Positions 34,345 to 43,064 of a stretch of 64,000 nt of DNA are shown here, piece after piece. The stretch covers positions 59,219-123,218 of the forward strand of contig VJOU01000011.1 of NCBI GenBank assembly GCA_007050995.1. The letters are read 5' to 3'. This DNA is from Glycocaulis profundi (GTDB taxonomy: Bacteria > Pseudomonadota > Alphaproteobacteria > Caulobacterales > Maricaulaceae). The translations under genes were made by a program, and so were the position numbers. Below the pieces are notes generated by a model, which searched no databases, was not told the DNA's origin, and saw only the letters and a program-made list of their open reading frames with translations. Positions within the stretch are counted from its first letter, which is position 1, and every line of letters starts with the position of its first letter.

Positions 34345-35555
34345 AACTTTCAGACGCATACATCTACGACGCGGTCCGCACCCCGCGGGGCAAGGGCCGC
34401 GAAGGCGGCGCACTGAGCGAGGTCGGCCCGCACGAGCTGGTCGCCCAGCTCGTCGCGGCGCTCCGGGACCGCACGACGCCCGACGCGATGGCCTCCGCCT
34501 CCGCCCTTTTTCTGGGCAGCGTGGGCCAGATCGGCAGCCAGGGCGGCAATATCGCGCTGGTCAGCCGCCTGCATGCGGGCCTGCCCCATGAGATGGCCGC
34601 CTGGACGCTGAACAATTTCTGCGTGGCGGGCCTGACCGCCGCCGGACAGGCCGCGGCCCTCGCCAGCGCGGGGGAAAAGGCCCTGATGCTGGCGGGCGGG
34701 GTGGAGATGCTCAGCCAGGTCCCCTTCATGGGCGACAAGGCCAGCTATTACACCGACCCGGCCCTGTCCCGAGCCCTGCGCTACGCGCCCGTCGCGCTGT
34801 CGGCGGACCTGCTGGCCACCAAGGAAGGGCTCGACCGCGCCGCCCTGGACACGGAGGTGATCGCCTCCCACCAGCGCGCGGCGGACGCCTGGGCGGACGG
34901 CCGCCATGACGCCGCGGTGGTCCCCGTGCGCGGCCCTGATGGCGAGATTGCGCTGGACCGGGACGAATGCATCCGGAAGGGCATGGACCAGGCCGCGCTC
35001 GACGCCCTGCCGCCCGCTTTCGAGAAACTGGGCGCTGCGGGCTATGACGCGATGATGCTGGAGGCCAATCCGGGTCTGGAGGCGGTCGCGCACCTGCACT
35101 CGGTCGCCCACTGTCCGCCCATGGCTGACGGCGCCGCGCTGGCCCTGATCGGCTCGAAGGCGGCAGGCGAGGCGGCGGGCCTGACACCGAAAGCGCGAAT
35201 CCTCGCGCGCATGGACGCGTCGGGGGATCCGGTCGACCAGCTCACGGCGGGCTTCGCGGCCATGGACGCGCTGCTGGCCGAGACCGGGCTGTCGCTGGAT
35301 GATTTCGACCGGATCGAATTCATGGAAGCCTTCGCCGCGGTGCCCGCGAAATTCCGCCGCGACCGGGGCGCGGACCCGGCCAAGGTGAACGTCAATGGCG
35401 GCCATCTGGCCATGGGCCATCCGATGGGCGCGACCGGCGCGGTCCTGCTCACCACGCTGGTGCATGAGCTGGAGCGGTGCGGCGGCGCGCTGGGCCTGGT
35501 CGTCGCCCATGGCGGCTCGGGCACCGGCTCGGCGATGATCGTGGAGCGGTCATGA
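34341..35555 (+). CDS. Thiolase (FadA/acetyl-CoA acetyltransferase type) lacking the second catalytic Cys
   Basis: 404-aa degradative-type thiolase. The nucleophile Cys is in NNFCVAGLTAA (about 92) and the catalytic His in GGHLAMGHPMGATG. In classical thiolases the last motif is CxGGGxG with a general-base Cys; here it reads VVAHGGSGTG, so that Cys is replaced. NEAFA is MEAFA. The enzyme may still act with His/Ser as base or have changed chemistry. Coupled by ATGA overlaps to both neighbours. Confidence 0.87.
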   Translation: MKLSDAYIYDAVRTPRGKGREGGALSEVGPHELVAQLVAALRDRTTPDAMASASALFLGSVGQIGSQGGNIALVSRLHAGLPHEMAAWTLNNFCVAGLTAAGQAAALASAGEKALMLAGGVEMLSQVPFMGDKASYYTDPALSRALRYAPVALSADLLATKEGLDRAALDTEVIASHQRAADAWADGRHDAAVVPVRGPDGEIALDRDECIRKGMDQAALDALPPAFEKLGAAGYDAMMLEANPGLEAVAHLHSVAHCPPMADGAALALIGSKAAGEAAGLTPKARILARMDASGDPVDQLTAGFAAMDALLAETGLSLDDFDRIEFMEAFAAVPAKFRRDRGADPAKVNVNGGHLAMGHPMGATGAVLLTTLVHELERCGGALGLVVAHGGSGTGSAMIVERS

Positions 35556-36886
35556 GCGCGGCGTCCCGGACGCCCGCAGTCCCGAGCGCGAGATATCGCG
35601 GCCTCGTGCTGGCGATGCTGTTTCTCGTCTACGCCTTCAACTTCCTGGACCGCCAGATCATCGCGATCCTCGCCATTCCGATCCAGGCCGAGCTGGGTCT
35701 GGACGACCGGCAGATGGGGCTTCTGGGCGGGATCGCCTTCGCCGCCCTCTACTCCATTCTGGGCGTGCCCATCGCCTGGCTGGCCGACCGCACCAGCCGG
35801 ACCTGGATCATCACCGTTTCACTCACCGCCTGGAGCGGGTTCACCGCCCTGTGCGGGTTCGCCCAGAATTTCTGGCAGCTGTTCGCCGCCCGGGTGGGCG
35901 TCGGCGTGGGCGAGGCGGGCGGGGTCGCGCCGTCCTATTCGCTGATCGCGGATTATTTCCCGCCCGGCAGCCGCGCGGGCGCGCTGGGCATCTATTCGCT
36001 GGGCATTCCGGTGGGCAGTGCCTGCGGCGTGTATGCCGGGGCGCTGATTGCGGGTGGCGCGCTGGGCGCGGACTATGACTGGCGCACCGCCTTCATCTTC
36101 GTGGGACTGGCGGGCGTGGCGCTGGCGCCGATCTTCCGGCTGATCGTCCGTGAGCCGGTCCGCGGGGGGCTGGACGCGGCGGCGAAGGCGGCGGCGGAAG
36201 CCCCCGTTCCCGACGCCCCGTCGGCCGCTCCCGAGGCGCGGCCCAGCTTCGCGGCCACGCTCGCCCTGCTGTCGCGCAAGCCGACCTTCTGGCTGCTGGC
36301 GCTGGGCGCGTCGTGCTCGTCGATGATGGGTTACGGCGCCTTCTTCTGGATGCCGAGCTTCTTCGCGCGGACCTACGGGCTGGGCATCGTGGACACGGGC
36401 TGGCTGTTCGGCACCATCGTGCTGATCGGCGGGGGTCTGGGCATCTTCTTCGGCGGGGTTCTGGGCGACCGGCTGGGCCGGGCCAGCAGGAAGGCCTATG
36501 TGCGCGTGCCCGCCATCGCCTTCTTCCTGACCCTGCCGTTCTACGTGCTGGGCGTGATGGCGCCCACGCCGACGGCGGCCTTCTTCCTGTTCCTGATTCC
36601 CACCGCGCTGGGCCTGGCCTGGGCGGGGCCGACCCTGTCGGTCTTCCAGCAGCTCGTGCCCCCCTCCATGCGCTCTGTCGCCTCGGCGATGTTCCTGCTT
36701 TTGAACAACCTGCTGGGGATCGGGGTGGGCGTGTACGTACTGGGCGAGCTGTCCACCCTTTACGCCCCGATCTTCGGCGACCAGTCCCTGCGCTACGCCA
36801 TCATGACCGGCGCCAGCCTGTATCTGGTCGCGGGCGGGCTGTTCCTGTTCGCGCTGCGGACGCTGGAGCGCGACTGGGAGGGCTGA
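35552..36886 (+). CDS. MFS transporter, Spinster-like
   Basis: 444-aa permease with about 12 helices. Same subgroup as the protein at 13084-14430: AFNFLDRQIIAILAIPIQ, WLADRTSRTW, VGVGEAGGVAPSYSLIADYF. A low-complexity Ala/Pro-rich loop (about 205-230) separates the two halves. Last gene of the thiolase-thiolase-MFS operon. It probably imports the block-B substrate or product taken up by the receptor at 17149. Confidence 0.92.
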   Translation: MSAASRTPAVPSARYRGLVLAMLFLVYAFNFLDRQIIAILAIPIQAELGLDDRQMGLLGGIAFAALYSILGVPIAWLADRTSRTWIITVSLTAWSGFTALCGFAQNFWQLFAARVGVGVGEAGGVAPSYSLIADYFPPGSRAGALGIYSLGIPVGSACGVYAGALIAGGALGADYDWRTAFIFVGLAGVALAPIFRLIVREPVRGGLDAAAKAAAEAPVPDAPSAAPEARPSFAATLALLSRKPTFWLLALGASCSSMMGYGAFFWMPSFFARTYGLGIVDTGWLFGTIVLIGGGLGIFFGGVLGDRLGRASRKAYVRVPAIAFFLTLPFYVLGVMAPTPTAAFFLFLIPTALGLAWAGPTLSVFQQLVPPSMRSVASAMFLLLNNLLGIGVGVYVLGELSTLYAPIFGDQSLRYAIMTGASLYLVAGGLFLFALRTLERDWEG

Positions 36887-36921
36887 GCCTCAGTCTGATT
36901 TCCATTCCTGAGGTCCCGCGC

Positions 36922-36943
36922 GTCAGACCCGAACAGGTCTGAT
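36922..36943. promoter_or_regulatory. 22-bp palindrome, copy 1
   Basis: Arms GTCAGACCCG and CAGGTCTGAT around AA; flanks extend the symmetry (GTCCCGCGCG ... GCGCGCGGGAC). It is 74 bases upstream of the exported-protein ATG at 37018. It could also end the MFS transcript, but there is no T-run. Confidence 0.6.
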
Positions 36944-37017
36944 GCGCGCGGGACGGCTCGGTGATGCTGGAGGCGCGCGCGCCATGGATCGGGCGCGCCT
37001 CATCAGGAGCAGACCCC

Positions 37018-37974
37018 ATGCTGAAGACCGCGCTTGTTTTCGCCGCACTGACCCTGCCCGGCACCGCCCAGGCGGAGGATGCCGCGCTCATCGAGGCTTA
37101 TATCCAGAACGACGGCTTTGAAGCCGTCGACGCCGATGATCTGGCCGAGGCGATCAACGCCGCGCTCGAGGCGGATGGCGGCACGCAGTCGGCGCTGCTG
37201 CCCGCCGCGGACGTCGATCCGCTCACCATGGCCGTGCTGGCGCTTGAGCTTCAAGAGCCTCCACTGGAGCGGACGCGCCTGCGAGTGACCCGCGCGAGCG
37301 CGGGGTTCGACGCGTCTCCGGCAGGCGCCCGCAGCGCGTACAGCTTTGTGGAGGTCACCCGCTTCAACCTCGGTCCCGCCGTCCACGAGTCCCTCGTGGC
37401 GGCATATGGAGACGCCAATGTCGCGCCGCTCGAAGAGTTCGGTGACGGTCCCCACACCGCATGGCGGCTGGTCACCCGCCCTCTGCGGGGCAACCGCGCC
37501 ATGATCGTCGCCGCGGGCCGCAGAACCTTGGGCGAGGACGACGACTCGGGCGAGCAGTGCCTGGGGAAACCCTGCCTGTCCGCGGATCCGACCATCGACG
37601 CGCTGGCGCCCTGGAGCGCCATGGAAGCGTCCGATCCGCCCGAAAACTGGCTGATGCCGGCGACGCAGAGCGGGGCGATCCCGGCCGCCTCCGTCGCGGA
37701 CATTCTGTTCGGCGACATCTCTGACCCTGAGACCGATGGCGCCTCGCCCTCGCCCGCCGCGCCCGAACCCGATGTCGAGGGCGTGATTGAAAACGGGTTG
37801 GGCCAGGATGTCGGCGTGGAGGCGGCCTACAGGCAGCACGGCCTGCTGGACGATTCCGTGTCTGCCATCTGGGCGCGCGCGGCGGTGTTCGCGGACGGCG
37901 CGGTCTGGACAGCCTCCGCGTACGAATGCGCGCGCGGACCGGAATTCGCCGAACCGGGCGCATTCTGCCCCTGA
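37018..37974 (+). CDS. Exported protein of unknown function
   Basis: 318 aa with a clear signal peptide (MLKTALVFAALTLPGTAQA). The mature part is acidic and has no domain I recognise. It has four cysteines, one pair in EQCLGKPCL and one in the C-terminal ECARGPEFAEPGAFCP, so disulphides in the periplasm are likely. CAGGAG precedes the ATG. The gene has its own copy of the 22-bp palindrome and so belongs with the exported proteins at 43-60 kb rather than with the catabolic operons before it. Confidence 0.75.
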   Translation: MLKTALVFAALTLPGTAQAEDAALIEAYIQNDGFEAVDADDLAEAINAALEADGGTQSALLPAADVDPLTMAVLALELQEPPLERTRLRVTRASAGFDASPAGARSAYSFVEVTRFNLGPAVHESLVAAYGDANVAPLEEFGDGPHTAWRLVTRPLRGNRAMIVAAGRRTLGEDDDSGEQCLGKPCLSADPTIDALAPWSAMEASDPPENWLMPATQSGAIPAASVADILFGDISDPETDGASPSPAAPEPDVEGVIENGLGQDVGVEAAYRQHGLLDDSVSAIWARAAVFADGAVWTASAYECARGPEFAEPGAFCP

Positions 37975-38001
37975 CCGGCCTCCACGCCCGACAAACACGA
38001 A

Positions 38002-38037
38002 GAAGCTCCGCGCCGGTCTTCTCCGGCACGGAGCTTC
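38002..38037. terminator. Bidirectional hairpin terminator
   Basis: Stem GAAGCTCCG / CGGAGCTTC extended by CCGG / CCGG with a two-base internal mismatch and loop TCTTCT, between two convergent genes. Confidence 0.75.
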
Positions 38038-38062
38038 AGCTTGGCGGGTGTCGCCCGACGCC

Positions 38063-39070
38063 TCAGGCGGTCGAGCCCTGCTCCTGCCCGGTCGCCTGCG
38101 GCTGGCCGGCCGCGGCCTGCGGCTCGGAGCCTGCTGAGAAGGCCTTGTCGGTGAGCTTGCGGAACTTGCCCGACATGTTGGTCAGGCGGCGCTCCCACTC
38201 GGGATCGGGGACCTGACCCTCGATGGTCTTGAAATAGACCTGCATCATGCAGGTGACCGCCAGCGGCTCGAGCAGGGCCGCCTTGACCGCCCAGGCCAGG
38301 ATGAGCGCGAAGATCAGCCCGACGATGGCCGCGCTGCCGGGCATCAGCCAGACGAACAGGCTGGCGGGCAGCAGCATCACCAGGAAGATCGCGAAGGACA
38401 TGAGATAGATGAACAGCGCCAGCCAGGCGGCGTTCTTCATCATCGGCTTCCAGTTCTGCCCGTAAAGGATCAGCGCGGTGCGCGCCGAGGCCCAGGCGTT
38501 GGTCGAGCCGGTCCGGATGGCGTAGGCCAGGATCACCTCGTCCAGGAATCCCACCGCGACTTTCAGGAAGGCGTTCAGCGCCCCGGCCAGCGGCTTGGCG
38601 CCGGGAATGGGCAGCACGCGCATCATGCCGCGCGCCAGTCCGGTCACCGCCCGGATCACGCCCTTGATGAGCAGATCGAGCCCGAACAGGACCGAGGATT
38701 CCGCGAAGCGGGCCTGGATGACCTCCCGCCCGTGCGTGATCTGGCCCTTGCCGCCGGGGATTTCCCGGCCGTCGATCAGCTCGACCAGCACGGCGATGTG
38801 CGCGCCCTTGACCAGATAGAGCAGGTAGGAGCGCACGATCCAGGCGAAGCCGCCCACGATGGAGAAGCCGATCAGCCCGCCGAAGAAGGTCGACCCGGCC
38901 CGGAAGCCCTCGTCGCCCAGCCCGCCGACCGCCCAGCCGATGCCCGCCCCGATGGTGGTCAGGATCAGGAAGGCGAGCGCCATCCCGACATAGACCGCCA
39001 GCCGCAGCAGCAGGAACGGCAGCGTGCGGACCATCAGCCCCATCGCTCCGCCCAGTGAAAAGTCCCACAT
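38063..39070 (-). CDS. Multi-spanning membrane protein of unknown function
   Basis: 335 aa with about six hydrophobic segments (LALLILTTIGAGIGW-like near 35, FFGGLIGFSIVGGFAWIV, ALFIYLMSFAIFLVMLLPASL, IVGLIFALILAWAVKAALL). A central soluble-looking stretch (about 95-170) and a charged Gln-rich C-terminus follow. Conserved-looking motifs such as AYAIRTGSTNAWASARTALILYGQ are found in a family of uncharacterised bacterial membrane proteins. GGGGCGAG precedes the ATG. No palindrome or motif lies upstream. Confidence 0.75.
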   Translation of the reverse strand: MWDFSLGGAMGLMVRTLPFLLLRLAVYVGMALAFLILTTIGAGIGWAVGGLGDEGFRAGSTFFGGLIGFSIVGGFAWIVRSYLLYLVKGAHIAVLVELIDGREIPGGKGQITHGREVIQARFAESSVLFGLDLLIKGVIRAVTGLARGMMRVLPIPGAKPLAGALNAFLKVAVGFLDEVILAYAIRTGSTNAWASARTALILYGQNWKPMMKNAAWLALFIYLMSFAIFLVMLLPASLFVWLMPGSAAIVGLIFALILAWAVKAALLEPLAVTCMMQVYFKTIEGQVPDPEWERRLTNMSGKFRKLTDKAFSAGSEPQAAAGQPQATGQEQGSTA

Positions 39071-39117
39071 GATCTCGCCCCTTTGTCTTGCGTGTGAGTG
39101 TCTGACGCCGGCCGTCG

Positions 39118-39762
39118 TCAGGCCGTCCGCCCGAGCGCCTCGGCCTCGGCGCGCGCGCTGAATGGCGCCACGCCCTGCATGACCATCGCGACCAGCTCGC
39201 TCTGGCGGCGGACGCCGGTCTTTTCGAATATCCGCTTTAGATAGCCCTTGCCAGTGTTCACGGAGATGCCGCGCGCCTCGCAGGCGGCGGCCAGCCCCAC
39301 GCCCCGGACCAGTGTTTCAGTCAGACCCGCTTCGGCCGGAGTCAGCTCGTAAAGCTGGGCCAGACTGTCCGCGCCGGGCCAGGCGGTTTCGGGTTCCCGG
39401 ATCACCGCCGCGGCGCACGGAGCGGCGCCGGGAGACACCTCCATACCCGCCGCGAGCAGTTCCAGCGCGCCGTCGCCCGCCACGTCCTCCACCCTGAGCA
39501 GGCTCCGCCCGCCCGTGAAGGCCGAGGCCAGAGCGGTGTCCAGCGCCCGCATGTCCCGGCGTCGCCGCGCGCGCAGCGCGTCGCCCCGCCATGCCAGCCC
39601 CCGCCCGGCTCCCGACAGGATAGAGCGGCAGGTCTGGTTGGCCATCAGGACGCGGCCGCCCACGCCGATCACGGCGAAGCCGACGCCCAGCATGTCCAGC
39701 CCAGAACAGGCGAGACGGTCCATTGCAGGGCGGGTGGACGGAAAGCGCTCGACGATGCTCAT
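39118..39762 (-). CDS. LuxR-type HTH transcriptional regulator with PAS-like N-terminus
   Basis: 214 aa. The N-terminal ~100 residues resemble a PAS-like sensor (LDMLGVGFAVIGVGGRVLMANQ). A C-terminal LuxR-type helix-turn-helix follows (LTPAEAGLTETLVRG, GISVNTGKGYLKRIFEKTGV, RRQSELVAMV). LuxR-type dimers bind ~20-bp palindromes, so this protein is a candidate reader of the six 22-bp palindromes in this region. The ATG at 39762 follows AGGGGAA. Divergent from the ECF sigma factor gene. Confidence 0.85.
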   Translation of the reverse strand: MSIVERFPSTRPAMDRLACSGLDMLGVGFAVIGVGGRVLMANQTCRSILSGAGRGLAWRGDALRARRRRDMRALDTALASAFTGGRSLLRVEDVAGDGALELLAAGMEVSPGAAPCAAAVIREPETAWPGADSLAQLYELTPAEAGLTETLVRGVGLAAACEARGISVNTGKGYLKRIFEKTGVRRQSELVAMVMQGVAPFSARAEAEALGRTA

Positions 39763-39942
39763 GCGATCAGTTCCCCTCGATTGCGGCGCGCTCGGGTGAA
39801 CGGGCGCCTGTCGGGGAGAAGAACGGAAATCCGCGGTCGGGCCGGACATGATGGCTTGGATTTTTTTGCCTTTCCCGCGGGCGCTGCTATCAAAGGACGC
39901 AGCCGCGATGGCGAGGGACGCCGCCGAGAGGTTGATCGACGC
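39763..39942. promoter_or_regulatory. Divergent promoter region, LuxR regulator / ECF sigma factor
   Basis: 180 bases with a T7 run at 39861-39867. TTGCCT (39866-39871), 16 bases, TATCAA (39888-39893) is a possible promoter for the sigma gene. No copy of the 22-bp palindrome is present. Confidence 0.35.
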
Positions 39943-40488
39943 ATGCTTGATTATGGTGACAACCGGCCGCGCGAGGTGCTGGCCGCGGCGGACCGGCTGG
40001 TGCCCGCGCTCTGGGACGACCTGCGATGGGTGGCCCGCCGGGAGCGCCGCCGCGTGGGCGCGGGCCACACGCTTCAGACCACAGCCCTGGTGGGAGAGGC
40101 CTGGCTGAAACTGCGCCGCCGCGAGGGGTTTCTCGACGACACCCATTTTCTCCGGGCGTCGGCCATCGCCATGCGGTGCGTGCTGATCGATCATGCCCGC
40201 GCGCGCCTGTCCGCCAAGCGCGGCTCGGGCCGGATCGACGCGCTGACCGATGACATCGAGCCTTACTGGGAGAGCGACGAGCGGCTGGTCGAACTCGACG
40301 AAGCGCTCACCCGGCTCGGGGAGATCAGTCCGAGGCTGGCCGAAGTGGTCGAGCTGCGCTTTTTCGGCGGCTACACCGAGACCCAGATCGCTGGCCTGCT
40401 GGAGGTCGCCGACCGGACCATCAGGCGCGACTGGGTCAAGGCGAAGGCCTGGCTCTACCGCGAAATGGCCGACGCGGCGCCGGCATGA
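39943..40488 (+). CDS. ECF sigma factor, kinase-linked (TIGR02999/ECF43-like)
   Basis: 181-aa sigma factor with regions 2 and 4 only. Features: AGHTLQTTALVGEAWLKL, HFLRASAIAMRCVLIDHARAR and AKRGSG in region 2; LRFFGGYTETQIAGLLEVADRTIRRDWVKAKAWL in region 4 (in parts LRFFGGYTETQIAGLL and VADRTIRRDWVKAKAWL). This pattern matches the group that has no anti-sigma factor and is instead switched on by a Ser/Thr kinase, as with EcfK/PknS in Xanthomonas and EcfP/PpkT2 in Vibrio. The kinase partner is 5 bases away, convergent. Likely targets are the exported-protein genes around it; inference. Confidence 0.88.
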   Translation: MLDYGDNRPREVLAAADRLVPALWDDLRWVARRERRRVGAGHTLQTTALVGEAWLKLRRREGFLDDTHFLRASAIAMRCVLIDHARARLSAKRGSGRIDALTDDIEPYWESDERLVELDEALTRLGEISPRLAEVVELRFFGGYTETQIAGLLEVADRTIRRDWVKAKAWLYREMADAAPA

Positions 40489-40493
40489 TCCGC

Positions 40494-42881
40494 TTATAAG
40501 CCGTGGCGCTCCCTGATCGTCGCGATCGCCTGCATCTGAGGGGCGGCGCCCGCGCCCAGCGGGGCGAACGCGGCTTCAGCCTCGTCGAGAAGTTCGGCCG
40601 CGCGATCCGTCTCGCCTTGCGCGGCCAGCGTCCGCGCCCACGCCACCCCCACCACCGACGATGCCGGTCCTCGCCCGCCTGCGGCCTCGACCACTTCGGC
40701 GAAGCCGGACTCGGCCAGGTCGAGCGCGGCGCGGACCTCGCCCGTTCCCGCCAGCGCCTCGCTGTGGCCGGCCAGCGCCGACGCATACACCAGGCTGGCA
40801 GAACCGGCGTGTTCGCGCGCCATCTCCGCCGCCTCGCGCAGGTAGGGAAGGGCCTCCTCCGGCCGGTCGAGATTGACCAGCGTCTTGCCGTAATTGTTCA
40901 GCACCGCCGCAGTGGTCGCGGATGGCCCGTAAGAGGACCGGCGCAGCTCGAGCAGTTCTCCGAACAGCGGGGCGGCGGCCTCGTGACGGCCTGACAACAC
41001 TTCAACCGCGGCGAGATTGTTCAGGGTGTTGAGGGCGTCCGGACTGTGGTCCAGCCCCGTCGCGCGCCAGGTCGCCAGCGCGTCCCTGAAGGCGACCGCC
41101 GCCTCGTCCATACGCCCCGCCGCGGTCAGCATCACGCCCAGATCGTTGCGGAAAACGCCGGTCATCCGGTGCGCGTGCCCGCTCAGTGCGACCCGCTCCG
41201 GCAGGGTTCCCTGGAGCAGCGAGACCGCGGCCTCCAGTTCGCCGCTATCACGAAGCAGGCGGGCCTCGACCAGACGGCTGTCCACCAGCCGCCGCCGCCA
41301 CTGGCCCGGATCCTGGTTCCAGAAGGCCTGCGCCTGTTCGAGCAGCATCCCTGCAGACTCCCTGTCACCCATGCGCAGCAGAACCTGAGCAAGATCGTAG
41401 CGCGCGGACGCCTGCACGGCGAGATCGATGTCCTCGGCATGGGCGAGACGGCGCAGCAGAGGCGCAGCCGCCTCGTAGTCGTTGAGATAGAAGTAGAGCT
41501 CGGCCAGAGTGTGCATCACCTGCGCGCCCTGGGCGGGGTCGGCGGAGAACATCTCCGTGACCTGGTCGGCCGCCGCATCCAGGATCTCCGCGGCGCTGGC
41601 GCCGGTGCCTCCGCTGGCGTCCGCGCCGTCACGGAGCATGAAGTAGAGATAGTGCTGGACCGCCTCCAGCCGCGCCTGCTCGCGCAGCGCCCAGTCGCGT
41701 TCGATGCGCGCCTCGCTCGCCTGCCAGAGCGAGGCGGTCAGACCGCCCGCCAGGGACAGCACCAGCGCGGCGGCGGCGGCAGTCTGCCAGCGGTGACGCC
41801 GCAGGAAGCGGCCCATGACATAGCCGCGCTCGCCTGCGCGGGCGCTCACCGCACGTCCCTCAAGCGCGCGGCTGAGATCTTCGCACAGGCTGCTCACCGT
41901 GCGGTAGCGGTCCTCCGGACGCTTGGACAGCGCACGCGCCAGAACGCGGTCGATATCCCTGACGAGGCTTCCGTCCATTCCCGTCGGCATTGCGAGCGAA
42001 AGCCGCGGCGGAACCTCTTCGACCGCTCGCCGCATCGCGACCGGCAACGGATCGGACCCGAGCCGGAGAGGCGGATGTCCCGCAAGCAGCGCGTAGAGCG
42101 TCGCCGCCAGCCCGTAAACGTCGCTGGCGGTGGTCGCCGCTTCGCCTTCCAGCAGTTCCGGGGCGGCATAGTCCAGCGACAGCGGCGCGGCCTGCCTCTT
42201 TTCGGCGCCCGCCAGCCGCGCGACCCCGAAATCGATCACCCGGGCCCGTCCCGTCTCGTCGACCAGGATGTTGGAGGGCTTGATGTCGCGATGGACGATC
42301 AGCTTCTCATGGGCGTGCGAGAGCGCCTCGCAGACCTGAAGCATCACCTCCACGATCCGCCGCGGCCCGGCTTTGGTTTCGGCCGCCCAGTCATCGACGG
42401 GGGTGCCGGCGGCCAGTTCCATGACCATCCATGGCCGTCCTTCGCCCGTCACGCCCCCGTCCAGAAGGCGCGCGATGTTGGGGTGTTCGAGCCGGGCGAG
42501 ATAGCGCCGCTCGCTGTCGAACAGGGCCGCGCGGTCTTCCGACCCGGCACGCATCAGCTTCAGCGCGGCGGTCTGCTCGTAAAGGCCGTCCGCCCGGCCT
42601 GCCTGATAGACATCGCCCATCCCGCCGCGGCCGATGATTCCATCGATGCGCCACGCTCCGATCTGCTCGCCGGACGCCAGCAGCGCCGCATCCGCGTCGC
42701 CGCCGCCTTCGAGAAAATCTTCCGCCCGGGCCGCCGCCCCCAGCAGGGACATGACCTCCGCCTCAAGCCCGGAGTCTCCCGCCTGCGCACGCACGAAAGC
42801 TTCACGCTCCGACTCAGGAAGCTCCAGCGCGGCGTCCAGCAACGCCTCCACCTTCGGCCAGCCGATCCGTCCCCCGTCCAT
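40494..42881 (-). CDS. Receptor Ser/Thr protein kinase with C-terminal TPRs
   Basis: 795 aa. An N-terminal ~70-residue helical region is followed by a Hanks-type kinase: Gly loop IGRGGMGDVYQ (about 80), VAIK-like AALKLM, HRDIKPSNIL, DFG in VIDFGVARL, APE in LDYAAPELLEG. One membrane span (AAAAALVLSLAGGLTASLW, about 395) and a periplasmic TPR-rich part (ALNTLNNLAAVEVLSGRHEA, AVLNNYGKTLVNLDRPEEAL) follow. It is the expected activator of the convergent ECF sigma factor. What the TPR part senses is unknown. Confidence 0.92.
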   Translation of the reverse strand: MDGGRIGWPKVEALLDAALELPESEREAFVRAQAGDSGLEAEVMSLLGAAARAEDFLEGGGDADAALLASGEQIGAWRIDGIIGRGGMGDVYQAGRADGLYEQTAALKLMRAGSEDRAALFDSERRYLARLEHPNIARLLDGGVTGEGRPWMVMELAAGTPVDDWAAETKAGPRRIVEVMLQVCEALSHAHEKLIVHRDIKPSNILVDETGRARVIDFGVARLAGAEKRQAAPLSLDYAAPELLEGEAATTASDVYGLAATLYALLAGHPPLRLGSDPLPVAMRRAVEEVPPRLSLAMPTGMDGSLVRDIDRVLARALSKRPEDRYRTVSSLCEDLSRALEGRAVSARAGERGYVMGRFLRRHRWQTAAAAALVLSLAGGLTASLWQASEARIERDWALREQARLEAVQHYLYFMLRDGADASGGTGASAAEILDAAADQVTEMFSADPAQGAQVMHTLAELYFYLNDYEAAAPLLRRLAHAEDIDLAVQASARYDLAQVLLRMGDRESAGMLLEQAQAFWNQDPGQWRRRLVDSRLVEARLLRDSGELEAAVSLLQGTLPERVALSGHAHRMTGVFRNDLGVMLTAAGRMDEAAVAFRDALATWRATGLDHSPDALNTLNNLAAVEVLSGRHEAAAPLFGELLELRRSSYGPSATTAAVLNNYGKTLVNLDRPEEALPYLREAAEMAREHAGSASLVYASALAGHSEALAGTGEVRAALDLAESGFAEVVEAAGGRGPASSVVGVAWARTLAAQGETDRAAELLDEAEAAFAPLGAGAAPQMQAIATIRERHGL

Positions 42882-42981
42882 GACAAGCCCCCGCCGTCGC
42901 CGTTCAGTAATTGCACTCAATGGTAGAGGACCGATCCCGAAGCGCCAAATTCCGGCGTTCTCCCGAGCGCGGGCAGTCAAT

Positions 42982-43003
42982 GCTGCACCCGTTCAGGTCT
43001 AGC
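42982..43003. promoter_or_regulatory. 22-bp palindrome, copy 2 (degenerate)
   Basis: GCTGCACCCG, TT, CAGGTCTAGC: the core ACCCG-TT-CAGGTCT agrees with the consensus, the outer left arm does not. It is 61 bases upstream of the ATG at 43065. Confidence 0.45.
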
Positions 43004-43064
43004 CCTCCTTCCCCCGCGCAGCTTGATTTCCAGGCATGACAGTCCGCTCGAAAGGAGCCTGACC

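Noticed and set aside
36922..36943. Reading palindrome copy 1 as a plain terminator of the MFS operon
   Set aside because: There is no T-run, and the same sequence recurs five times at gene starts, including between divergent genes where no transcript ends.
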